Part shown: positions 51,245 to 58,155 of the stretch, piece by piece
Layout of the letters: each line of letters starts with the position of its first letter
Numbering within the stretch: the first letter of the stretch is position 1
Source: Hymenobacter setariae
GTDB lineage: Bacteria > Bacteroidota > Bacteroidia > Cytophagales > Hymenobacteraceae
Direction of reading: 5' to 3'
Assembly (NCBI RefSeq): GCF_007713685.1
Contig: NZ_VMRJ01000009.1
Location: 22,956 to 86,955, forward strand
Length of the DNA: 64,000 nt
The notes under the pieces: generated by a model
The model's input: only the letters and a program-made list of their open reading frames with translations
Databases searched by the model: none
Told to the model about the DNA's origin: nothing
Translations under genes and position numbers: made by a program

Positions 51245-51253
51245 GTGGCAAAG

Positions 51254-51265
51254 TTACCAAATTCA
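51254..51265. promoter_or_regulatory. Third TTACCAAATTCA site at the araC promoter
   Basis: A single copy 10 nt upstream of the AraC start codon, matching the pair at 50309-50341. It suggests autoregulation. Confidence 0.5.
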
Positions 51266-51482
51266 CCTTACCCAAAGGATATGGCTGCTGGGTTTCCAGC
51301 ATCGCTTGACCCGCTAAGACGGTGTAAAAAGACAGTGGCCGCTCAGCCTAAAAAAAGATAAGTTCACCCTCAGAAGCGAATTAAGTTCCGTTCAGAAAGG
51401 TGCACAATTCTGACGCATTCCTGAAAGAGAGAAAGTAGGCAGATTTTGTGGGTCAAGAAGTAGGTTCTACGCGCTGTATTAA

Positions 51483-51554
51483 TGAACCCTGCTTTCTGAG
51501 GCTGGCTGGGCAGTTGCCAGCTGTAACATTTGGACCAAACTTTTAACCAAGGCC
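51483..51554. repeat. Right terminal inverted repeat of the AraC/EthD element
   Basis: It ends at GGCC 51551-51554 and is inverted relative to 49429-49500. Outside it is AAACCC (51555-51560), then GAACAAGTGGAAAG at 51577-51590, a member of the dispersed GAACAAAAGG-type motif. Confidence 0.65.
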
Positions 51555-51707
51555 AAACCCCTGCCATCCCTATCGCGAACAAGTGGAAAGCCTGACCAAC
51601 CGGCGAGTTAGTGGAGCTTACCGGCTAAGTCTTTGGTGATAGGCTGCCAGTTGACCGTGATAAGCTGGCGGGTGTACCAGCACCTAGAGCATTTGCCATC
51701 AGAAAGA

Positions 51708-51850
51708 GAACAAAAGGGGAAAAATGCACTACTCATGCCAAGGTAAAGATGTAAAAACTGCTTAAATAATGTTGTATTTTATGCAACTTTATAGGGGCGC
51801 TACTCGTTTAAATAGTATAAGTAGCAAGCAATAAATCAATCATTTAAGTC
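51708..51850 (+). promoter_or_regulatory. Conserved leader L1 upstream of ardC
   Basis: It begins GAACAAAAGGGGAAAAATGC, then GATGTAAAAACTGCTTAAAT, the inverted repeat GTTGTATTTTATGCAAC at 51771-51787, a CGTTTAAATAGTATAAG box, then ~40 nt to ATG 51851. The same order and spacing recur at 52849, 61241 and 62554 (four copies). The IR-to-ATG distance is 63 nt here. It is probably a promoter with an operator; an analogue of single-stranded promoters of plasmid leading regions is possible (inference). Confidence 0.7.
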
Positions 51851-52762
51851 ATGAAAAGCGCCACACCCTCCGCCCCCCGTACCGATGTTTACGAGGTGAT
51901 TACCAACCGCATTATTCTGGCTTTAGAAAACGGAGTTACGCCGTGGAAGCAGGGCTGGAACGCCGACCACGGTGCCCCCCGCAACTACCGGAGCAAGCAC
52001 GTATACCAGGGCATCAACGCCTTTCTGCTGGGGATGCTGCAACACGAGCAGCCGTATTACCTGACCTTCAACCAGGCCCGTGAACTGGGCGGCTGCGTGC
52101 GCAAGGGCGAGAAGGGGATGCCGGTCGTTTTCTACAAAGTGGGCAAGAAGGAGGACGCCAAAGGCCAGGAGAAAAAGGTGGCCATCTTGCAGTATTCGAC
52201 CGTCTTCAACATTTCGCAGATTGACGGGATAGCGTGGAAGCTGCCCGAGCTGCCCAGCCGGGCGCACACGCCGCAGCAGGCCGCCGAGCAGGTGCTGGCC
52301 GGCTACGTGGGCGGCCCCCGCATCAGCTACGGCGGCAGCGAAGCCTATTACCGCACGAGCACCGACCTGGTTAACGTGCCCGAAGCCAGCAACTTTCACA
52401 CGGCCGAGGATTTTTACCTCACCACCTTTCACGAACTGGCGCACAGCACCGGCCACAGCAAACGCCTTGACCGGGCCACCCTGACCGAAAAAGCCTCTTT
52501 CGGAAGCGAGAGCTACGCCAAGGAAGAACTGGTGGCCGAGCTAGGGGCCGCGTTTCTGGGCAATGCCGCCGGCCTGGATATGGCCCTGACCTTGCCTGGC
52601 AGCGCCAGCTATATCGACAACTGGCTGCAAGCCCTGCGCAACGACAAGCGCCTGATTATTTCGGCCGCCAGCCAAGCCCAGAAGGCCGCCAACCACATTC
52701 TGGGAATAGTGCCCAGCTACGAAGCCGGCGAGGCCGCCGCGCCCGCCGAGGACCCCGAGTAG
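51851..52762 (+). CDS. ardC: ArdC-type antirestriction protein
   Basis: A 303-residue protein with the two ArdC domains. The N-terminal ~120 residues (DVYEVITNRIILALENGVTPWKQGW, then FNQARELGGCVRKGEKGMPVVFYK) form the single-stranded DNA-binding domain. The C-terminal half is a zincin metalloprotease-like domain with HELAHSTGH (His194 and His198 as zinc ligands) and a downstream glutamate in KEELVAELGA. ArdC proteins protect incoming plasmid DNA from restriction in the recipient. It is the first gene of a run of small plasmid genes and has the L1 leader. Confidence 0.9.
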   Translation: MKSATPSAPRTDVYEVITNRIILALENGVTPWKQGWNADHGAPRNYRSKHVYQGINAFLLGMLQHEQPYYLTFNQARELGGCVRKGEKGMPVVFYKVGKKEDAKGQEKKVAILQYSTVFNISQIDGIAWKLPELPSRAHTPQQAAEQVLAGYVGGPRISYGGSEAYYRTSTDLVNVPEASNFHTAEDFYLTTFHELAHSTGHSKRLDRATLTEKASFGSESYAKEELVAELGAAFLGNAAGLDMALTLPGSASYIDNWLQALRNDKRLIISAASQAQKAANHILGIVPSYEAGEAAAPAEDPE

Positions 52763-52827
52763 GGGAGGGGATGCCGTCCGGCCGGAGTAATCCGGTCGGA
52801 CCCAGCAGCCGGCGAACAAGAGGAAAA

Positions 52828-52843
52828 TTTTGCAATTGTAAAA
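52828..52843. promoter_or_regulatory. Palindrome TTTTGCAATTGTAAAA
   Basis: Identical to the operator at 8527-8542. It lies between ardC and the second leader copy, after GAACAAGAGGAAAA (52814-52827). Confidence 0.55.
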
Positions 52844-52848
52844 CGATT

Positions 52849-52987
52849 AACAAGAGGGAAAAATGCACCCTTCGTGCCAGTAAAAAGATGTAAAAACTAC
52901 TTAAATAAAGTTGTAATTTATGCAACTTTACGAGTGAAATTTCGTTTAATATGTATAAGCAAACAGCAAATAAACAGCCTCTTAGCT
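52849..52987 (+). promoter_or_regulatory. Conserved leader L2
   Basis: Second copy of the leader: AACAAGAGGGAAAAATGCAC, GATGTAAAAACTACTTAAAT, inverted repeat GTTGTAATTTATGCAAC at 52910-52926, a CGTTTAATATGTATAAGC box, then ATG 52988 (61 nt from the repeat). It fixes the start of the following 45-codon gene. Confidence 0.7.
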
Positions 52988-53125
52988 ATGAATTTTGACT
53001 TGTGCGATTTAGCCCCCGGTGAAGTGTCGGCCGACCGTTACGACCCCGCCGACGAAGCCAGCCAAACCCCGGCCCCGGTATCAGCCGCTGCCCTTGCCGA
53101 GTGGGAAGCCGACCCTTGGTTTTAG
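52988..53125 (+). CDS. Small acidic protein under leader L2
   Basis: A 45-residue acidic peptide (MNFDLCDLAPGEVSADRYDP, ending EWEADPWF). It is short, but the position 61 nt after the conserved inverted repeat matches that of ardC and the two genes at 61384 and 62694, so it is likely translated. Function unknown; acidic DNA-mimic antirestriction proteins are one idea, but it is too short to say more. Confidence 0.5.
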   Translation: MNFDLCDLAPGEVSADRYDPADEASQTPAPVSAAALAEWEADPWF

Positions 53126-53159
53126 TCTCATTTTTTACTGCTCCTTATCAGCCCGCCCC

Positions 53160-53585
53160 ATGAAAGCCACCAAAACCACCCGTCCCGCCCTTCGTATCCC
53201 CGCCGCCCGCTTGGCGCGCCTGCCGGCCACCGCTACCGCTAGGAAGGAAGCCGCCGCCGCCGCGTGGGAAGTCGCCGCGCAGGCCCGCGAGGATGCCCGC
53301 CAGCAACTGCTTGCGCCTACGCCCGAGTTTGAGGCCGCGCCCCGGCTTACGATGCTGCCCGGTGGGCTGCACTGGTCGGCCCAGCGCCCTGTGCCAGGGG
53401 TAGGGGCTAAAGTTGATGTGTACCAAGGGGGGCACCGCGACCTGGTTACCGTGCTCGGCTATTGCCACGCGGCCGGCTTTCTAGGACTGGTCACCGAGCC
53501 CTACCACCCCGGCAGCGCGAAGGCCCGCAGGATGCACCCCCGCGCCCGCTGCGTGTTTGCTCACCAGCTAGCCCAGGCGGCCTAG
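53160..53585 (+). CDS. Hypothetical basic plasmid protein with an SH3-like-looking domain
   Basis: A 141-residue protein. ATG 53160 was chosen since upstream sequence runs through another gene's frame. The N-terminal half is Ala/Arg-rich. The C-terminal half, VGAKVDVYQGGHRDLVTVLG then HAAGFLGLVTEPY, resembles the gene at 54230 (IGTRVHIYMN ... HADGYLGVICQPDQ), a small beta-barrel pattern. It belongs to a co-directional cluster after ardC. Function unknown. Confidence 0.55.
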   Translation: MKATKTTRPALRIPAARLARLPATATARKEAAAAAWEVAAQAREDARQQLLAPTPEFEAAPRLTMLPGGLHWSAQRPVPGVGAKVDVYQGGHRDLVTVLGYCHAAGFLGLVTEPYHPGSAKARRMHPRARCVFAHQLAQAA

Positions 53586-53617
53586 TCATTCCCTTCACAC
53601 TTTCTCACCTCGTCGCC

Positions 53618-53959
53618 ATGCAGCCCCAACCCCGCACCCTGACCCCTGACCAGGCAATTAAGCTGGCCCAGGAGAATATTCAGCACAGCCATTTTATCAC
53701 CATTACCACCTGCTTGGGCAAGGTCGATGTGCCGGCCAGCTTCGCCCAGGTGGGCGGAGGAGGGGTAACCAGCCCGGACGGGCTCCATTACTCGCAGTGG
53801 AGTAATGAGAAGGGCGAACTGCTAATCATGTTCGCCGGCCTGGGCCTGTTTACCTACGCGCTGGATTTTGACCGGATGCCCGAAGGGCTGCGCCAGCACC
53901 ACTTGCAGCCGGACAGCCCCGACGAGGACGACCGCCAGCCCGAACGTGCCCCATCATGA
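53618..53959 (+). CDS. Hypothetical plasmid protein
   Basis: A 113-residue protein starting MQPQPRTLTPDQAIKLAQENIQHSHFITITTCLGK. It has an alternating strand-helix pattern and an acidic tail (DSPDEDDRQPERAPS). No recognised domain. It is separated by 32 nt from the preceding gene and overlaps the next by 4 nt (ATGA). Confidence 0.55.
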   Translation: MQPQPRTLTPDQAIKLAQENIQHSHFITITTCLGKVDVPASFAQVGGGGVTSPDGLHYSQWSNEKGELLIMFAGLGLFTYALDFDRMPEGLRQHHLQPDSPDEDDRQPERAPS

Positions 53960-54219
53960 AGCAGCACCGGCTGATGAACGACCGGCCCCACGACCGCCGC
54001 GCCCACACCCGCGAAGCCCGCACCATCCGCGAGCAGCGCCGCCAGCGGCGCTTTTACGCCAGCGACGGTACCACCGCCCGCAGCTGCTATGCCTTTTGGC
54101 TGGGTGAGTTTATCACCGACCGCCAGCCCGGCCAGCCTTACCCCCTGGGCCGGCAGTACGCCCGCCGCTTTCTGGCTCATATCCGTCACTTTCACCAGGC
54201 CAGTCTTGCCGGCCACTAG
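53956..54219 (+). CDS. Small basic hypothetical protein
   Basis: An 87-residue Arg/His-rich protein (MKQHRLMNDRPHDRRAHTREARTIREQRRQRRFYASDGTTARSCYAFWLGEFITDRQPG). The 4-nt overlap with the preceding gene suggests co-translation. Highly basic, possibly nucleic-acid-binding; function unknown. Confidence 0.55.
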   Translation: MKQHRLMNDRPHDRRAHTREARTIREQRRQRRFYASDGTTARSCYAFWLGEFITDRQPGQPYPLGRQYARRFLAHIRHFHQASLAGH

Positions 54220-54229
54220 TTCCGCTTTT

Positions 54230-54766
54230 ATGTCGATGATAACCCCCACGCCCGCCCCCCAGCAGCCCGAAATCAGTCCATTAGATTGGGCGGGCGACCC
54301 CGAGCAGTGCCCGAACTGGGTGGGCTTCCCTACCCGCGCCGGGTTGCCCATTGGCCTCCTATGGTCAGGCAGCAGCGAAGCGCCGGCCATTGGTACCCGT
54401 GTTCACATTTACATGAACAGCTTCGGCCCGGCCGAAGTGAAAGCCTACTTTCACGCCGATGGGTATTTGGGCGTAATCTGCCAGCCCGACCAGATGCCCG
54501 AGCGCTTAGCCGCCCACGGCGTTACGCAGGGGCACTTTTTCGGCCGGGAGCTGGAGCCCTACCAGCCGGGGCGAGCCGCGTCGGCAATGGTGCCCGAGGT
54601 GCTGGAAATTGCGCCCGCTTCGGCCGTCGCAGGCCCGGTCCCCGGCCTTAACCTGGCTGACGACTGGATACCAGACTACCCACCCCAGGAGGGCGACGAG
54701 TTGGCCGACGACAACCAGGACCGCGACGAGCACCCCGAGCACCCGCAGGACGAGCAGCGCGATTAA
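54230..54766 (+). CDS. Hypothetical plasmid protein with an SH3-like-looking domain
   Basis: A 178-residue protein. ATG 54230 was chosen; the longer frame overlaps the previous gene. Residues ~55-100 (IGTRVHIYMNSFGPAEVKAY, then HADGYLGVICQPDQMPERL) resemble the C-terminal half of the gene at 53160. The C-terminus is acidic (DDNQDRDEHPEHPQDEQRD). No known family. Confidence 0.55.
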   Translation: MSMITPTPAPQQPEISPLDWAGDPEQCPNWVGFPTRAGLPIGLLWSGSSEAPAIGTRVHIYMNSFGPAEVKAYFHADGYLGVICQPDQMPERLAAHGVTQGHFFGRELEPYQPGRAASAMVPEVLEIAPASAVAGPVPGLNLADDWIPDYPPQEGDELADDNQDRDEHPEHPQDEQRD

Positions 54767-54834
54767 CTGATGCGCCGGTTTCAAAGGATAGGGACTTGCT
54801 TCCTACTAAAACCCCGTCAACGGGTCACCACCTG

Positions 54835-55035
54835 ATGTTCCCCTTTCGCGCCCACGTCCACCGATACGGCTGCCGGTGGGCATGGGAAGTACGGCAGGGA
54901 CTCGGGGCCGCTACCAGTCGCCGCGCCGGCACCGCCGCGAGCCGCGCCGAAGCAATCCGGGCCGCGTTCCGGCCAGCCCCCACCCTCGTCCTACCGGAGC
55001 AGCCACCCGCGCCGGCCCACCAGCAAGCGGCTTAA
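54835..55035 (+). CDS. Small basic hypothetical protein
   Basis: A 66-residue protein (MFPFRAHVHRYGCRWAWEVR, then an Ala/Arg-rich part). ATG 54835 is preferred; a TTG at 54796 is an alternative. It lies in the co-directional small-gene cluster. No recognised motif. Confidence 0.4.
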   Translation: MFPFRAHVHRYGCRWAWEVRQGLGAATSRRAGTAASRAEAIRAAFRPAPTLVLPEQPPAPAHQQAA

Positions 55036-55042
55036 CCCAACT

Positions 55043-55058
55043 TTTTACAATTGCAAAA
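55043..55058. promoter_or_regulatory. Palindrome TTTTACAATTGCAAAA
   Basis: A near-identical copy of the operator palindrome, 10 bp before the ATG at 55069. It is therefore in promoter or translation-initiation position for the following gene. Confidence 0.5.
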
Positions 55059-55068
55059 TACCAGTTTT

Positions 55069-55749
55069 ATGCTCCCTAACCTTCCCGCCATTGAAACCCG
55101 CGCCGGCCGCATCGCCCTGGGGGCCACCGTTCGCAGCATCCGCTACCGCGACGTGCAGGGCAGCGTGACTGCCATCTACTGGAACGGCTACCATTATGCC
55201 ATTGAGGTAAACAACCGCCACAGCGACGACGCGGGCCAGTACGAGCTGCTTTCCGCGCCCACCTTCCAGGGCTTTAACTACGTCAATCCAAACACTCAGC
55301 AACTGCTGAGCGGCAAGTTTGAGGTGCTTCTGCCGGGGGAGGGGGACCGGATATATTTTGCTGACACCGCCGAGCAGGCCATTGCCCTGCTCGCGGCCAC
55401 CATTGGCCTGAATGACCAAGTGCGGGAAGTTGAATATCTGAAGCACCGGGCCGAAGCCGGCCCGGTAGACGAGCTGCGCTGGCGCGGGCAAGCCGTGGGC
55501 AGCATCGTGGGCCAGCTCGCTTATGTGAGTACTGGCAAGCAGCACTCCGCACCCAGGTTTCTGGTGGGCCACCAGGTCCGCTTTTACAGCGGCCACTCGA
55601 CCAGCACGGTCAGCGGGCTGGCCTTGTACAAAGACCGCCTGAACTACGGTCAGACGCAGTGGCACTACTTCTACGACGAGGCCAGAGGCATTCATCCCCC
55701 CATGAGCGAGGCCCACACCACGGCCGCGCCGGCGGCGACTGCCGCCTAG
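55069..55749 (+). CDS. Hypothetical plasmid protein
   Basis: A 226-residue protein starting MLPNLPAIETRAGRIALGATVRSIRYRDVQGSVTAIYWNGYHYAIEVNN. ATG 55069 was chosen because a palindrome ends 10 nt upstream; an ATG/TTG at 55051 lies inside it. Two similar beta-rich halves are seen (ALGATVRSIRYRDVQGSVTAI and QAVGSIVGQLAYVSTGKQHSAPRFLVGHQVRFYSG). No recognised family. Confidence 0.6.
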   Translation: MLPNLPAIETRAGRIALGATVRSIRYRDVQGSVTAIYWNGYHYAIEVNNRHSDDAGQYELLSAPTFQGFNYVNPNTQQLLSGKFEVLLPGEGDRIYFADTAEQAIALLAATIGLNDQVREVEYLKHRAEAGPVDELRWRGQAVGSIVGQLAYVSTGKQHSAPRFLVGHQVRFYSGHSTSTVSGLALYKDRLNYGQTQWHYFYDEARGIHPPMSEAHTTAAPAATAA

Positions 55750-55793
55750 CCCCGCCTGCAAGTTCTCACTTTTCTCCCTCTTGTTCTTTCGTT

Positions 55794-56465
55794 ATGGCTT
55801 ACCTCACCCCCCAGCAACTAGCGGCCAATGCGGCTGAACAAGGTTTTCGCGTCGGTGCCTACGTTCATATGAGCACCCGCACCGCCGCCACGGCCGCGCC
55901 CATTCGGGAGTTTTCCGGCCTGAATGGCCAGGTGCAGGCCGTTTGGATGGGCGGCGCTTGTCGCAACCTGCTGGGCGAGTTGCGCCTGAGCAGCCAGCAC
56001 CGCTTGCTATACCAGTTTCCGGCCGGCTACGAGTTCTTTACCAGCGCGCAACTTGTAGCCGAGGCCAGCCGCCAGGCCGGCAGCGGCGCGGCCACTGATG
56101 GCTACACCGCCGCTTGGGTGCAGGGCTACGGCAGCGCCAATACTGATACGTGGGTTACTGCTGACCCTTGCCCCCAGGGGCCAAGTGCGGTATTCGTCAG
56201 CCTGCGGGAGCAGCCGGCCGAGGCTCCGTTGCCCGACCTGAGCCCGAGCATGGAAATTATCGTGGGTGGCCAGGAGGTGACTGCCGCCGACGTGACCCAT
56301 TGGATGAGGGCCACCCCCCGGCAGGGAGCCAAGCTGTTCCGGGAACTGCAAAATCTGTACGGTGCCCGGCCCCAAATGCTCGACCTAGCTCTGTTCAGCG
56401 GTGCTACGATGCTGGCCCCACTTGCCGGCAGCATCATGGCCGCCCGGCGCAAGGCAAGGAGCTAG
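55794..56465 (+). CDS. Hypothetical plasmid protein
   Basis: A 223-residue protein starting MAYLTPQQLAANAAEQGFRVGAYVHMSTRTAATAAPIREFSGLNGQVQAVWMGGA. GAYVHMS and GQVQAVW recall the strand pattern of the preceding proteins. Its ~50-residue end contains helical, hydrophobic-glycine sequence (LFSGATMLAPLAGSIMAARRKARS), possibly a membrane-inserting or amphipathic tail. It ends the cluster and is followed by a strong terminator. Confidence 0.6.
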   Translation: MAYLTPQQLAANAAEQGFRVGAYVHMSTRTAATAAPIREFSGLNGQVQAVWMGGACRNLLGELRLSSQHRLLYQFPAGYEFFTSAQLVAEASRQAGSGAATDGYTAAWVQGYGSANTDTWVTADPCPQGPSAVFVSLREQPAEAPLPDLSPSMEIIVGGQEVTAADVTHWMRATPRQGAKLFRELQNLYGARPQMLDLALFSGATMLAPLAGSIMAARRKARS

Positions 56466-56490
56466 TAGCAACCGGCTTGGAATAGTAGCG

Positions 56491-56522
56491 AAAGTGCTCC
56501 GGTCGGCTGACCGGAGCACTTT
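56491..56522 (+). terminator. Hairpin terminator of the ardC-cluster
   Basis: AAAGTGCTCCGGTC (56491-56504) pairs perfectly with GACCGGAGCACTTT (56509-56522), 4-nt loop, followed by CTATGTTT. It closes the plus-strand small-gene cluster. Confidence 0.75.
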
Positions 56523-56793
56523 CTATGTTTAAACCGGAGGCCGCGAACAAAAGGAAAGATGTCCTTACCATCGGTTTTGTTATTGATAAGCTTAGAAAGC
56601 AAAACCCGGCAGCTTGAACGAGCTTAATTTTTCCATACCAATAGCGGCGGTCTTGCTGTACGCCAATTTAGGTAAGCGGGCAAGCTAGGTAACATCCGTA
56701 CCAGACTTTTAACCGAAGCCAATAGCGTTACAGTTTACTTTTAGGCGGCCAGCCCACAGCTGAATTTCAAGACCATTTCACATTTCATTCTTG
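56523..56793. other. Intergenic region with dispersed repeats
   Basis: It holds GAACAAAAGGAAAGATG at 56545-56561, a member of the dispersed GAACAAAAGG motif, and TTTTAACCGAAGCCAATAG at 56707-56725. The latter matches TTTTAACCAAAGCCAATAG at 59390-59408 and resembles the end of the AraC/EthD element repeat (ACCAAACTTTTAACCAAGGCC). No gene seen. Confidence 0.5.
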
Positions 56794-57771
56794 ATGCACC
56801 AAATTATATTCTTCAATACTGGCTGGATGGACTCCTACGCAGGTAATCGACATAACGAAGACCCCATCACTGGTGGTGGCGCGCATAATCGGGAGGAAGG
56901 TTGGGGTGGGGAGATATTCAATTTTAAGCCTTATCGGGGCAAGTACTATGGCTTCGTCCGAACTACGCACAGTGGTGAAATCAAATTAGAAAGACTTGGC
57001 GCGGCTAAATCAGACCATAAAATTGATAATGTCACCGTTGTTTGGACAGCTGCCCGCCCGATTGATGAAGGGGGAGGAACATATGTGGTGGGATGGTATA
57101 AAAACGCAACCATATTTCGGTCTGAACAATCGCGGCCCAGACAAGCTCGCCATAGCTGGCAAGGAAATCCTATTGGCTATCAGGCCGAAGCTCCCGGTGA
57201 TGGTGTTGTATTACTTACCCGTGATGCCCGATTATTGCCAGTGCCCCGAGGTAAGGGTGCTATGGGCCAAAGCAACGTGTGGTATGCTCTAGACAACTTG
57301 GATTTCGTCAACCAAGTTATTGAGTACATCGCTAGTGATGGACTTCTTCCACCCAAGGGTAAAGTCAAGGGTAAGCGTCCTACTCAGGCTGACCCACTGG
57401 TCCGCCTTGAAGTAGAAAAGAAAGCGGTTGAAATCACATGGGCGTATTACAAGAGCCTTGATTATGAGCTAAATACTGTAGAAAGGGATAAGGTCGGCTG
57501 GGACTTGACCGCAACCAATGGCAAAATCAAGTTGAAGCTGGAAGTGAAGGGACTTTCCGGCCCGGCAGTTGCAGCAGAACTAACAGCGAATGAGTATAAG
57601 AACTTGCTGATAGATAGGCCTAACTACCGCGTTTGCATCGTGACTAATGCTCTTACTAAGCCCAAGCTTCATATTTTCTCTTATTCCAGAACTACTGATA
57701 GATGGGAGAGTGAAGAAGGGCTTCCCTTGGTTTTTGAGGAGGTAGTGAGCGCCCGCGTCTTTTCACGCTAA
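56794..57771 (+). CDS. DUF3883 domain protein (nuclease-like fold)
   Basis: A 325-residue protein. The C-terminal ~110 residues carry DUF3883: VGWDLTATNGKIKLKLEVKG, with D237 and E250-x-K252, the PD-(D/E)XK-like core, then ELTANEYKNLLIDRPNYRVCIVTN. The N-terminal ~190 residues (IIFFNTGWMDSYAGNRHNEDPITGGGAH) form a separate domain I do not recognise, with strand pattern like EVE/PUA readers. Such proteins are associated with defence loci. ATG 56794 is preferred over the TTG just upstream. It is A+T-richer than its neighbours, consistent with transfer, and its stop overlaps the next gene on the other strand by 4 nt. Confidence 0.75.
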   Translation: MHQIIFFNTGWMDSYAGNRHNEDPITGGGAHNREEGWGGEIFNFKPYRGKYYGFVRTTHSGEIKLERLGAAKSDHKIDNVTVVWTAARPIDEGGGTYVVGWYKNATIFRSEQSRPRQARHSWQGNPIGYQAEAPGDGVVLLTRDARLLPVPRGKGAMGQSNVWYALDNLDFVNQVIEYIASDGLLPPKGKVKGKRPTQADPLVRLEVEKKAVEITWAYYKSLDYELNTVERDKVGWDLTATNGKIKLKLEVKGLSGPAVAAELTANEYKNLLIDRPNYRVCIVTNALTKPKLHIFSYSRTTDRWESEEGLPLVFEEVVSARVFSR

Positions 57772-58148
57772 CTCAATTTAGTGTCATACGCTACCTGTTG
57801 CTGATAAGCCCAGTCCTCTGGTGACAGGATGGCCTCTAGAAAAGCATCCTGGCCCAGGTCGCGGCGCTCCAAGGCGTGCCGCCGTAGCGGCCAGCTATTC
57901 TTACTGGCCTCGAAGCCATCCCGCGCTATAACCACCCGAATCTTCTCCGGTAAGCCAGCGAGCCAGTGGTGAAAGTCTTCTTCCGTGACCTCACCTTGAG
58001 CCTGCTGCTGATAGCGATAGGTCGCATTTCCCAACCGAAACAGCCGGGCGTGCTCCGCTCGCTGCGCTTCGGGTAGGGCAGCGAGAAAGGCCAGTTGCGC
58101 TTGGTGAGATTTGTCGAGTGGGTGCCGGGGGATAAGCAATTCTTCCAT
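57768..58148 (-). CDS. Hypothetical protein
   Basis: A 126-residue soluble helical protein (MEELLIPRHPLDKSHQAQLAFLAALPEAQRAEHARLFRLGNATYRYQQQAQG). No recognised domain. It is convergent with the DUF3883 gene (4-nt overlap) and lies 7 nt downstream of the Lnb-type gene on the same strand, so it may be co-transcribed with it. Confidence 0.55.
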   Translation of the reverse strand: MEELLIPRHPLDKSHQAQLAFLAALPEAQRAEHARLFRLGNATYRYQQQAQGEVTEEDFHHWLAGLPEKIRVVIARDGFEASKNSWPLRRHALERRDLGQDAFLEAILSPEDWAYQQQVAYDTKLS

Positions 58149-58155
58149 CGGTGCG

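Larger units (their letters stand above)
49429..51554. mobile_element. 2.1-kb unit with 72-bp terminal inverted repeats carrying araC-type and EthD-like genes
   Basis: The left end (49429-49500) and right end (51483-51554) are inverted copies over 72 bp with five mismatches; the outer 41 bp are identical. The outermost bases read GGCCTTGGTTAAAAGTTTGG. Directly outside both ends is AAACCC (49423-49428 and 51555-51560), which looks like a 6-bp target duplication. Inside are only an AraC-family regulator, an EthD-like gene and a strong hairpin; there is no transposase. It resembles a non-autonomous transposon or an old element that lost its transposase. Confidence 0.6.

Noticed and set aside
51370..51582. 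70-codon minus-strand frame in the right inverted repeat
   Set aside because: Overlaps the terminal repeat and has no motif; not a transposase fragment that I can recognise.
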